Shown here: positions 24,717-33,436 of the stretch, piece after piece
Numbering within the stretch: position 1 is the stretch's first letter
Layout: each line of letters opens with the position of its first letter
Assembly: GCF_014648055.1 (NCBI RefSeq)
Contig: NZ_BMQJ01000021.1
Span: 47,926 to 111,925, forward strand
Source of the DNA: Streptosporangium pseudovulgare
Lineage (GTDB): Bacteria > Actinomycetota > Actinomycetes > Streptosporangiales > Streptosporangiaceae
Length of the DNA: 64,000 nucleotides
Direction: 5' to 3'
Notes under the pieces: model-generated
Database searches by the model: none
What the model was told of the DNA's origin: nothing
What the model saw: only the letters and a program-made list of their open reading frames with translations
Position numbers and translations under genes: made by a program

Positions 24717-25427
24717 ATGAAGATCATTGGAATCGCGGGCAGCCTGCGCCCGGGAGCGTACGTCAGGAGGCTGCTGGAGGCGTCCGGGCACGAGCTGCCG
24801 GCCTCGGCCGGATTCGGGATCTGGGAGGGGCTGGAGGAGATCCCGCCGTTCGAGGACGGCCCGCTTCCGGGACCGGTGGAGGAGCTGTGCCGGGCGCTGT
24901 CCGCCGCGGACGGCGTGCTGATCGCCGCCCCGGCGTACAGCGTCCTGCCTCCGCAGCTCCGCCACGCCCTCGACTGGGCGTCCCGGCGCGGCGGCGCGGT
25001 CCTGGTGGACAAGCCGGTCGGCGTGGTGACCGTCTGCCTGCGCCCGTACGAGGCGATCTGGACGCAGATCGAGCTGCGCCGCGTCCTCGGCGTCGCCGGC
25101 GCCGTCGTGCACGGCGTGGACCTGCCGGTGTCGCCGGCCGCGGGCCGGTTCGACGAGGCGGGGCGGATCGCCGACCCGGAGCTCCGCGACCGGCTCCGCC
25201 CGGTGCTGCGCCACCTGTGCGCGCCGCAGGGCGCCACGGTCCCGCCGCCCGCCGCGCGTACGGTTCCCGCCCCGGCGCCGGTCCTGGCTCCGGCGCCCGT
25301 CAAGCTCCCGGCGTCCGCCGCGCGCACGGTTCCCGCCCCGGGTTCGGCGCCCGTCCCGTCCCCGGCGTCCGTCAAGCTCCCGGCGCCGGCCGTGCCGCAG
25401 GTGTTGGCCAGGACCCAGGCGGGGTAG
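24717..25427 (+). CDS. NADPH-dependent FMN reductase-like flavoprotein with a repeated Pro/Ala tail
   Basis: A 236-residue protein whose first about 175 residues are a flavodoxin-like FMN reductase: IIGIAGSLRPGAYVRRLLEA is the phosphate loop and AAPAYSVLPPQLRHALDW the second FMN segment. These enzymes reduce flavin or quinones and metals. The C-terminal 60 residues are a tandem duplication (AARTVPAP...VKLPA, a 22-residue unit then a 24-residue unit; DNA units start at 25251 and 25317). The tail has no flavoprotein counterpart. ATG at 24717 is chosen for the compact flavodoxin start; an ATG four codons earlier is also possible. Confidence 0.82.
   Translation: MKIIGIAGSLRPGAYVRRLLEASGHELPASAGFGIWEGLEEIPPFEDGPLPGPVEELCRALSAADGVLIAAPAYSVLPPQLRHALDWASRRGGAVLVDKPVGVVTVCLRPYEAIWTQIELRRVLGVAGAVVHGVDLPVSPAAGRFDEAGRIADPELRDRLRPVLRHLCAPQGATVPPPAARTVPAPAPVLAPAPVKLPASAARTVPAPGSAPVPSPASVKLPAPAVPQVLARTQAG
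25251..25388 (+). repeat. Tandem duplication (66-bp then about 72-bp unit) inside the FMN reductase 3' end
   Basis: The unit beginning GCCGCGCG(T/C)ACGG at 25251 recurs at 25317, and both end in GTCAAGCTCCCGGCG. It is in frame and gives the proline/alanine tail of the FMN reductase-like protein. Confidence 0.75.
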
Positions 25428-25516
25428 TCCCCGTGACGGGATGACGTTCCGCCGCCGGGGCGGAACGGGCGCGGGACCGGCCGGGCCGGTCCCGCGCGAG
25501 CTGACGGGGGGCGGCC

Positions 25517-26410
25517 ATGGGCCTGGGACAGATCGGCGTGTGGCACTCCCTTCTCACCCGCGCCCCCGTCGCGGACGCGCGACGGGCCGCGGCGAAGATC
25601 GAGGACCTCGGCTACGGCACGATCTGGTACGGCGAGGCGGCCGCCGGCCGGGAGGCGATGAGCACCGCGGGCGTCCTGCTCGCCGCCACCCGCGAGGTCA
25701 CGGTCGCCACCGGCATCGCCAACATCTGGGTCCGCGACGCCACCGCCATGGCGGCCGGGGCCTGGACGTACGGCGAGGCGTACCCGGGCCGGTTCGTCCT
25801 CGGCATCGGCGTCAGCCACGCGCCCCTGGTGACCTCCCGGGGCCACGACTACAGCCGCCCCCGCGCCGCGATGAGCGCCTACCTCGACGCGATGCGCCAG
25901 GCGCGGGAGGCGCTGCCGATGGAGGCCGTCCCGCCCCCGCCCGTGCTGCTGGCCGCGCTCCGCCCCCGCATGCTGGAACTCGCCCGCGACAAGGCCGACG
26001 GCGCCCACCCCTACTTCGTGCCGCCCGAGCACACCGAGACGGCCCGCGGGATCCTCGGGCCCGCCCCGATCCTCGCCCCCGAGCAGGCCGTGCTCCTGGA
26101 ACGCGACCCGGCCACCGCCCGGCGGATCGCCCGCGAGCACATGGGCCCCTACCTGAAGCTGCCGAATTACACCGGCAACCTCCGCCACCTCGGCTACGGC
26201 GACGACGACTTCGCCGGTGGCGGCAGCGACCGGCTCGTGGACGCGATCGTCGCGTGGGGCGACGTCGAGGCCGTCGCCAGGCGCGTCGACGCCCACCTCG
26301 CCGCCGGGGCCGACCACGTCGCCCTCCAGCCGCTCTCCCCGGACCTGCGCCACGGCGTCACCCAGCTCGCCGAGCTGGCGCCCGCCCTGGCCGTGCGGCC
26401 CCGGGACTGA
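25517..26410 (+). CDS. LLM-class F420-dependent oxidoreductase
   Basis: A 297-residue luciferase-like TIM-barrel protein. The start (GQIGVWHSLLTRAP), LGYGTIWYGEAA, VTVATGIANIWVRDA and FVLGIGVSHAPLV match the F420-type group related to mycobacterial MSMEG_4141-like proteins. It should transfer hydride between coenzyme F420 and an unknown substrate. ATG at 25517 follows a run of G that serves as ribosome site. F420 use is inferred from the family; other likely F420 or flavin proteins are at 48.1 and 50.0 kb. Confidence 0.88.
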   Translation: MGLGQIGVWHSLLTRAPVADARRAAAKIEDLGYGTIWYGEAAAGREAMSTAGVLLAATREVTVATGIANIWVRDATAMAAGAWTYGEAYPGRFVLGIGVSHAPLVTSRGHDYSRPRAAMSAYLDAMRQAREALPMEAVPPPPVLLAALRPRMLELARDKADGAHPYFVPPEHTETARGILGPAPILAPEQAVLLERDPATARRIAREHMGPYLKLPNYTGNLRHLGYGDDDFAGGGSDRLVDAIVAWGDVEAVARRVDAHLAAGADHVALQPLSPDLRHGVTQLAELAPALAVRPRD

Positions 26411-26516
26411 GGGGGCCGAGGGGCCGAGGGGCCGGGGGCCCGGGAACCCGGGGCCCGGCAACCGCTCCGCTTCGCCGTACGAAACCATGGACATACGGGG
26501 GAGGGGGGAGAGCGCC

Positions 26517-27020
26517 ATGGGCGACCTGATCGAGGAGCGGGCGCTGCGGGCGCTGAGTGAGGCGTTCGACGCCACCGCGCCCGTCATCCGGCACGACCGC
26601 AGGGAGTTCCCCGAGGGCACCCCCTTCCTGTCGCTGCGCCTGCCCGGCTCCGCCGACGCGGCGGTCTTCCTGGACGGCAGCAGATGGATCTACCTGAGCG
26701 AGCCGGAACGCGGCCGGATGCCCACCGAGTTCGCCGCCGGGCGGCTGGGCGACGACCCCGAGATCGTCGTCCGGCGGCTGGTGGCGGTCCTGGCGCCGCC
26801 CCGCCGGGACCGGCTGCCGGTCCGCCTGCTGAAGGCGTTCCTGCTCGCCCTGCTCACCGGGCTGGGCGTGGGCATGCTGAGCGTGGTGGTCATGGCGGTG
26901 CTCATCGTGGGCAACGGCTACCTGTCGGAGACGACGGTCGCCTGGGCGTACGGCCTCGGCGGGCTGTTCGCCCTCGCCGCGGGGACCTGGACGGCGGTCC
27001 GCTGGTGGAGGGCGGGCTGA
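26517..27020 (+). CDS. Small membrane protein with two helices, unknown function
   Basis: A 167-residue protein: a soluble N-terminal part (about 1-105) with FLSLRLPGSADAAVFLDG and then two hydrophobic segments (about 112-135 and 142-162) ending in RWWRAG. I do not recognise the family. ATG at 26517 has a purine-rich GGGGGAG upstream; another ATG at 26487 is less well placed. The lipid-kinase-like gene begins 74 bp downstream on the same strand and may be co-transcribed. Confidence 0.65.
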   Translation: MGDLIEERALRALSEAFDATAPVIRHDRREFPEGTPFLSLRLPGSADAAVFLDGSRWIYLSEPERGRMPTEFAAGRLGDDPEIVVRRLVAVLAPPRRDRLPVRLLKAFLLALLTGLGVGMLSVVVMAVLIVGNGYLSETTVAWAYGLGGLFALAAGTWTAVRWWRAG

Positions 27021-27094
27021 CCCCGCGTGACCGCGCCCGTGATGGGCAGTGACCGGGAAGGTGGGGCGCAGGAGGGGAACCAGGAGGGGACGGC

Positions 27095-27970
27095 ATGGCG
27101 GAGCTGCTGGCGGTCTGCAACGGGGGAGCGGGAAGCGCCGACGACGCCGCGCGGAACGCGGCGCTGAAGACGCTGCGCGCCGGGGCCGACGTCGTCGAGG
27201 TCACGGCGGGCGAGGGGGAGGGGGATCTCGGCGAGGCGCTCGACGCCCACCCCGGCCGGGACGTGGTCGTGCTGGGCGGTGACGGATCGCTGCACGTGAC
27301 GGTCGCCGCCCTGCACCGGCGCGGCGAGCTGGGCTCCCGCGTCGTGGGGCTGGTCCCCATGGGCACCGGCAACGACTTCGCCCGCGGGCTGGGCATCCCG
27401 CTGGACCCGGAGGAGGCCGCCCGCGTCGTGCTCGCCGGCCGGCCGCGCCCCCTCGACCTGCTGGTGGACGACGAGGGCGGGATCGTCGTCAACGCGGTGC
27501 ACCTCGGCGTCGGGGCGGAGGCGTCCGAGCGGGCCACGCCGCTCAAACCCGGCCTCGGCAAGCTCGCCTACGCCGTCGGCGCGCTGCTCGCGGGCGTGCG
27601 GAGCACCGGCTGGCGGCTGCGCGTGACCGTGGACGGCCGGACGCTCACCGACCGGCGGGTGCTCATGCTCGGCGTCGGCAACGGCGTCACCATCGGCGGC
27701 GGCACCCCGCTGACCCCCGAGGCGAGGCCCGACGACGGCATGGTGGACGTCGTCGCGGCGCTGACCACCGGGCCGGTGCGGCGGCTCGTCTACGCGCTGA
27801 GGCTGCGCGGCGGCCGCCACCCGGAGCTGCGGGACGTCGTCACCGCCCGGGGCCGCGACGTGGCGGTCGAGGGCGAGCCGGTGCCGGCGAACGCCGACGG
27901 CGAGCTGACCGGCCCGGCGGCCAGGCGGCACTGGAAGGTCGTCCCCGCCGCCTGGCGCATGTTCGCCTAG
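27095..27970 (+). CDS. Diacylglycerol-kinase-like lipid kinase
   Basis: A 291-residue DAGK catalytic-domain protein (YegS/DgkB type). VVLGGDGSLHVTVAAL carries the GGDG nucleotide motif and PMGTGNDFARGLGI the second family motif; ALTTGPVRRLVYALRLRGG and the C-terminal VEGEPVPANADGE are also typical. It should phosphorylate diacylglycerol or a related lipid at the inner membrane. ATG at 27095 follows AGGAGGGG. Confidence 0.88.
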   Translation: MAELLAVCNGGAGSADDAARNAALKTLRAGADVVEVTAGEGEGDLGEALDAHPGRDVVVLGGDGSLHVTVAALHRRGELGSRVVGLVPMGTGNDFARGLGIPLDPEEAARVVLAGRPRPLDLLVDDEGGIVVNAVHLGVGAEASERATPLKPGLGKLAYAVGALLAGVRSTGWRLRVTVDGRTLTDRRVLMLGVGNGVTIGGGTPLTPEARPDDGMVDVVAALTTGPVRRLVYALRLRGGRHPELRDVVTARGRDVAVEGEPVPANADGELTGPAARRHWKVVPAAWRMFA

Positions 27971-27972
27971 GA

Positions 27973-27993
27973 CCCGTCCGGGCTTCGGACGGG
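27973..27993 (+). terminator. Hairpin after the lipid-kinase gene
   Basis: CCCGTCCG and CGGACGGG form an 8-bp stem with a 5-nt loop, 3 bp after the stop codon. Confidence 0.6.
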
Positions 27994-28045
27994 GCGAGTT
28001 CCTGTCGGCCGTCGCAGCGGGTTCTCGTTGGGTATAGGGGAAACC

Positions 28046-28702
28046 ATGATTTTCCTGAGGCGGGCATCCCTCGTCGCCGTACTGACTCTCGTGGCCGTCC
28101 CCATCACCCCCTTCGCCGCCCCGCAGGCTGCGGCGGAACCGCGTAAGCAATCACAGGCCGCGAGCGCGGCCCTCGCCCGGCACATGCTGGTCCGGCTCAA
28201 GGTCGCCAGGCCCTTGTCCATCCGCGGCTACAGCCGCGAGCGGTTCCAGCCCCAATGGGAGCACCGCAAGGGCAGGTGCGACACGCGGGAAACGGTGCTG
28301 GCCCGCGACGGGCGGCGCGTACGCCGTAACGCGGCCTGCCACCCGGTCAGGGGGCTCTGGTACAGCCCGTACGACGGCAAACGGCTCAGGAGTGAGAAGC
28401 AGGTGGACGTCGATCACGTGGTGCCGCTCGCCTACGCCTGGCGCTCGGGCGCCAAACGGTGGAGCCCGGCCAAGCGGCGCGCGTTCGCCAACGACCTCAC
28501 CCGCCCCGAACTGCTCACCGTCAGCCACTCCGCCAACATCGCCAAAGGCGGGCAGGGCCCACAGAACTGGCGCCCGCAACGCCGCGCCTACTGGTGCCGG
28601 TACGCGACCTCGTGGATCACCGTGAAGCACCACTACCGGCTCTTCGTGACCCGCAAGGAGAAGGTGGCCCTGCTCAACATGCTCCGCACCTGCCGACGCT
28701 AG
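28046..28702 (+). CDS. Secreted HNH nuclease (DUF1524-like)
   Basis: A 218-residue exported nuclease: signal peptide (about 1-32), then a basic domain with DVDHVVPLAYAW (DVDH at 121-124), KRRAFANDLTRPELLTVS and NIAKGGQGPQNWRP, the pattern of actinomycete DUF1524/HNH secreted nucleases. Paired cysteines (CDTRE, AACHP, WCRYA, RTCRR) could form disulphides outside the cell. ATG at 28046 has AGGGGAAACC upstream; a TTG at 28028 is weaker. The biological role may be nutrient scavenging or competition. Confidence 0.83.
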   Translation: MIFLRRASLVAVLTLVAVPITPFAAPQAAAEPRKQSQAASAALARHMLVRLKVARPLSIRGYSRERFQPQWEHRKGRCDTRETVLARDGRRVRRNAACHPVRGLWYSPYDGKRLRSEKQVDVDHVVPLAYAWRSGAKRWSPAKRRAFANDLTRPELLTVSHSANIAKGGQGPQNWRPQRRAYWCRYATSWITVKHHYRLFVTRKEKVALLNMLRTCRR

Positions 28703-28792
28703 CCGGCGGCGCGGGCGAGGCCCACCCCGCCCCAGCCGCGACCTCTCGCCTGTCGATCACGCCGGCGACGGGCGGGCCGTCACCGGCCCTCC

Positions 28793-28838
28793 GGGTCATC
28801 GCCCCGGGCGCCGCCCCGCGGGCCCGGGGCGATGACCC
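28793..28838. terminator. Strong bidirectional terminator between nuclease gene and pgm
   Basis: A perfect 17-bp stem (28793-28809 with 28822-28838) around a 12-nt loop, lying between two convergent genes. Confidence 0.85.
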
Positions 28839-28863
28839 GCCCCGGACCGACCCGCGGGGTCCC

Positions 28864-30501
<1,638 letters not shown>

Positions 30502-30622
30502 CGGATTCTCCTCACCTCACCAGGGCCACATCGCCAAGGCCAACCGTACTTACCCGCGAACCGGCGGCTCACCGCCCCCTTCGGCGTTCGCCCCTTGCGG
30601 TTGTTACTTGGCTGAGTTATTT

Positions 30623-30640
30623 ATTACTCATGGAAGTAAT
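30623..30640. promoter_or_regulatory. Inverted repeat upstream of the VC0807-like gene
   Basis: ATTACT-N6-AGTAAT, a perfect 6-bp dyad in an AT-rich island about 45-60 bp before GTG at 30683. It is a likely promoter/operator element; the protein binding it is unknown. Confidence 0.5.
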
Positions 30641-30682
30641 CACGGTGCGGGCGCCGGGCCGGTCCCGCCCCCGGAGGCCCCG

Positions 30683-31342
30683 GTGAGCGGCCGCGCCCGC
30701 GCGGGGCTCCTCCTGCTGGTCGACCTGGTGGCGCCCGCCGGGCTCTACTACCTGCTGCGCGCGGCCGGCCTCGGCGAGACCGCCGCGCTGCTCACCTGCT
30801 CGCTGATGCCGGGCGCGGGCATGACCGTCACCTTCGTCAGGGAGCGCCGGCTCGACCCGGTGGGCCTCTTCATGACGGGTGTGACGCTGGCCGGGGCCGG
30901 CCTGACGCTGGTCACCGGGAGCCCCCGCCTCATCCTCCTCAAGGGAGCCCTGCTGATGGCGGCCTTCGGCGGGTGGTTCCTGTACTCGGCGCGCGGCGGC
31001 GACCCGGTCCACGGCCCCAGGCCGATGGCGATGCGGCTGTCCCGGCCGCTGCTGGAGGGATGGGCCGTCGCCCGGTGGCGGCCGTGGGACGAGCTGTGGG
31101 AGCAGTCACCGCTCTTCCGCCGCATCTGGCGGGTCTCCACGGTCATCTGGGGCGTCGGGGCGCTGGCCGACGCGGCGGTCCGCGCGGTGATCGCCTTCGC
31201 CCTGCCCGTCGATCTCGCCGTGGGGCTGAACGGCGGGCTGTACGCGCTCTACTCGATGCTCATGCTGGTGATCGTCAACGTCTACCAGGTGCGGGCGGGC
31301 CTGTTCGACCGCCGCGTCTACGCCTCCGCCGCGCCGGAGTGA
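30683..31342 (+). CDS. VC0807-like integral membrane protein
   Basis: A 219-residue membrane protein with about six helices, starting GRARAGLLLLVDLVAPAGLYYLLRAAG as VC0807-family proteins do. A basic/aromatic loop (ARWRPWDELWEQSPLFRRIWRVST) lies mid-protein. Function is unknown in the family. I chose GTG at 30683 because GGAGG (30673-30677) is 5 bp upstream. The 3' end overlaps the small membrane-protein gene on the other strand by 25 bp. Confidence 0.75.
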   Translation: MSGRARAGLLLLVDLVAPAGLYYLLRAAGLGETAALLTCSLMPGAGMTVTFVRERRLDPVGLFMTGVTLAGAGLTLVTGSPRLILLKGALLMAAFGGWFLYSARGGDPVHGPRPMAMRLSRPLLEGWAVARWRPWDELWEQSPLFRRIWRVSTVIWGVGALADAAVRAVIAFALPVDLAVGLNGGLYALYSMLMLVIVNVYQVRAGLFDRRVYASAAPE

Positions 31343-31521
31343 CCGTCCGTGCCGGACCCGGTCGCGGAGGTCTCCTCGATCTCCTCCAGGCGGGCCCGGA
31401 GCCGGGCCCGGATCTCCTCCGGCGTGTAGGAACGCCGCCGCCGCTCGGCCCGGACCACCACGGCCCCGGTCGCCGCGACACCCGCCACCCCGGCCAGGCC
31501 GACTATCTTCCACCACCGCAT
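31318..31521 (-). CDS. Small single-helix membrane protein, 67 residues
   Basis: It starts with ATG at 31521 as MRWWKIVGLAGVAGVAATGA, one hydrophobic helix, then a basic region RAERRRR and an acidic C-terminal helix (SYTPEEIRARLRARLEEIEE). The composition is that of a real small membrane protein, not an antisense shadow. The 3' end overlaps the convergent VC0807-like gene. Function is unknown. Confidence 0.65.
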   Translation of the reverse strand: MRWWKIVGLAGVAGVAATGAVVVRAERRRRSYTPEEIRARLRARLEEIEETSATGSGTDGHSGAAEA

Positions 31522-31539
31522 GTGCCTAGGCTACTTCCC

Positions 31540-32175
31540 GTGATCGGCAAAAGCGTCAGCCTCGACGAGGCGGTCAACCTGACCCGCACCGGCGACGTGT
31601 GGCTGTTCCGCGGCCGCAGCGTGCCCGACCGGGCCATCCAGACGGTGACGAACAGCCCCGTCAACCACGTCGGCATGTCCGTCGTCATCGAGGACATGCC
31701 TCCCCTGATGTGGCACGCCGAGCTGGGCCGGTCGCTGCCCGACCTGTGGTCCGGCACCCACCAGCGCGGCGTCCAGCTGCACGACCTGCGCGACGCGGTC
31801 CGCGTCTGGGCCACCCGGTACGGCCAGCGCGGCTGGCTGCGCCAGCTCGAACCCGAGGTGACCGCCGGGATGGAGGACGCGGTGCTGCGCGTCATCTCCC
31901 GGCTGGACGGCACGCCGTTCCCCTCCACGGCCCGGCTCGCCGGGCGCTGGCTGCGCGGGCGGGTGCCGCGGGCCCTCCGGCGCGCCGCGACCGGCAACGC
32001 CCTGGAGAGCGCCTACTGCGCGGAGGTCGTCGCCGTCACCTACGAGGAGATGGGCCTGCTCCCGGCCGGTCGCCGGCCCCACTGGTACGACCCGGGCCGC
32101 TTCTGGAGCGGTGACGACCTGGAGCTGACCGGCGGCTTCCAGCTCGGCGGGGAGATCACGGTAAGGCTCGCATAG
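31540..32175 (+). CDS. Permuted papain-like amidase/peptidase (YiiX/NlpC-P60 superfamily)
   Basis: A 211-residue protein. DVWLFRGRSVPDRAIQTVTNS followed by NHVGMSVVIED holds the catalytic histidine region, and ESAYCAEVVAVTYEEMGLL holds the cysteine, the circularly permuted order of YiiX-like (peptidase C92/DUF830) enzymes. These hydrolyse amide or lipid-amide bonds. GTG at 31540 lies 18 bp after the divergent small membrane gene's start, leaving little room for a promoter and suggesting a very short or absent leader. Confidence 0.78.
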   Translation: MIGKSVSLDEAVNLTRTGDVWLFRGRSVPDRAIQTVTNSPVNHVGMSVVIEDMPPLMWHAELGRSLPDLWSGTHQRGVQLHDLRDAVRVWATRYGQRGWLRQLEPEVTAGMEDAVLRVISRLDGTPFPSTARLAGRWLRGRVPRALRRAATGNALESAYCAEVVAVTYEEMGLLPAGRRPHWYDPGRFWSGDDLELTGGFQLGGEITVRLA

Positions 32176-32268
32176 GGCCTGCGCGGGCCTGGCGTACGCG
32201 GCCCGGTCGCAGGCGGCTGGGGTGCCGGTCCGCGTCGTCGAGGCGGAGGACGGGGCGGGCGGCCGCCT

Positions 32269-32352
32269 GGCCTGAGCCGCCTGACCTGAGCCGCTCGGCC
32301 TGAGTCGCTCGGCCTGAGTCGCTCGGCCTGAGTCGCGCGACCTGAGTCGCGC
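32269..32352. repeat. 14-bp tandem repeat, six copies
   Basis: Six contiguous 14-bp units (32269, 32283, 32297, 32311, 32325, 32339), consensus GGCCTGAGTCGCTC with a few substitutions; units 3 and 4 are identical. The array lies 94 bp after the amidase stop and about 226 bp before the fasciclin start. The period is not a multiple of three. Confidence 0.88.
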
Positions 32353-32577
32353 CGCCGCGCCGGGCGCGGAGCGTCGGGACCGTCCACCCCCCGGTACGGC
32401 GACACACCATGACCGTGCCCCCAACTGATCACTTAGGGAGATATGTAGTCAAGAGTCACCTTATGCGGTATTTATCGGCAAATTGTGGGGGAATCGATCA
32501 ACGAAGAGAACGATGGGCACCTTCGGGTCCGCCCGACCGGATCCCGGAGGGCTCAACCGTCCGACAAGGAGATCACC
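32353..32577 (+). promoter_or_regulatory. Leader and promoter region of the fasciclin gene
   Basis: No gene. The AT-rich part from about 32425 to 32490 is the likely promoter, ending with AAGGAG directly before GTG at 32578. I cannot name a certain -35/-10 pair. Confidence 0.4.
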
Positions 32578-33261
32578 GTGAAGAAGTCTCTTCTCGCCTC
32601 GGCACTGGCGGCCCTCACCCTGGCGGCGGCCCCGGCGGCGCAGGCCGTCACCGCGGCCTCCTTCCTCACCACGCCCAGCCCGGGGCCTACGGACATGACC
32701 TCCCCCGGACCCTCCGAGATGTCCGGCTCGCCGTCGGCCGGTGAGGCGGGCCAGCCGTTCGGCCCCGGCTGCTCCCAGCTGCCGGCGGAGGGCAAGGGCA
32801 GCCCGGCCGAGCTGAAGAACGAGTCGCTCGACCAGGCCCTGCAGGACATTCCCCAGCTGTCCACGCTCGACAAGGCCGTCAAGGCCGCCGGGCTGACCGA
32901 CCAGCTGAAGTCCGCCCAGGACATCACGGTGTTCGCGCCCGTCAACGAGGCATTCTCCAAGATCCCGAAGGAGGCCATGGCCAAGGTCCTGCAGGACAAG
33001 GAACAGCTCACCAAGATCATCCATAACCACGTCGTCGAGGGCCGCAAGACCCAGGCCGACCTCGCCAGCGGGACGCTGACCACCGTGGGCGGCGGCACGC
33101 TGAACGTCTCGGGCTCCGGCGAGGAGTACACCGTCAACGACGCCAAGATCCTCTGCGGCAACATCCAGACGTCCAACGCCACCATCTACCTCGTCGACTC
33201 GGTCCTGATGCCCGAGGCCGGGGCGTCGGCGTCGGCGTCGGCCTCGGCGTCGCCGAGCTGA
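32578..33261 (+). CDS. Secreted fasciclin-domain protein (MPT70/MPB83-like)
   Basis: A 227-residue exported adhesion-type protein. A signal peptide (about 1-23) is followed by a Ser/Thr/Pro-rich stretch and one FAS1 domain (about 82-213) with ITVFAPVNEAFSKIP, IIHNHVVEGRKT and NATIYLVDSVLMP. The C-terminus is an Ala-Ser repeat. GTG at 32578 has AAGGAG. Mycobacterial relatives are surface or secreted antigens; the role here is unknown. Confidence 0.88.
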   Translation: MKKSLLASALAALTLAAAPAAQAVTAASFLTTPSPGPTDMTSPGPSEMSGSPSAGEAGQPFGPGCSQLPAEGKGSPAELKNESLDQALQDIPQLSTLDKAVKAAGLTDQLKSAQDITVFAPVNEAFSKIPKEAMAKVLQDKEQLTKIIHNHVVEGRKTQADLASGTLTTVGGGTLNVSGSGEEYTVNDAKILCGNIQTSNATIYLVDSVLMPEAGASASASASASPS

Positions 33262-33377
33262 CCGGCCGGGAGGGGGCGCCCGCGGCGGACGCCCCTGACC
33301 GCGCCCCGGAGCGCGCCCCTGACGGCGCCTCCGGCCGGGCTTCTGACGAGGCCTTCCTCCTTCGTCTCCTCGTCGAG

Positions 33378-33415
33378 GACTACCCCGCCCGTCCCTGGGA
33401 ACGGGCGGGGTAGTC
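33378..33415 (+). terminator. Strong hairpin between the fasciclin gene and recQ
   Basis: A perfect 15-bp stem (33378-33392 with 33401-33415) around an 8-nt loop whose CCC/GGG could extend it. It ends 21 bp before the recQ ATG, so it terminates the fasciclin transcript and, if recQ starts upstream, would also lie in its leader. Confidence 0.8.
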
Positions 33416-33436
33416 GAGCGGAGACGGGGGAGCCGT

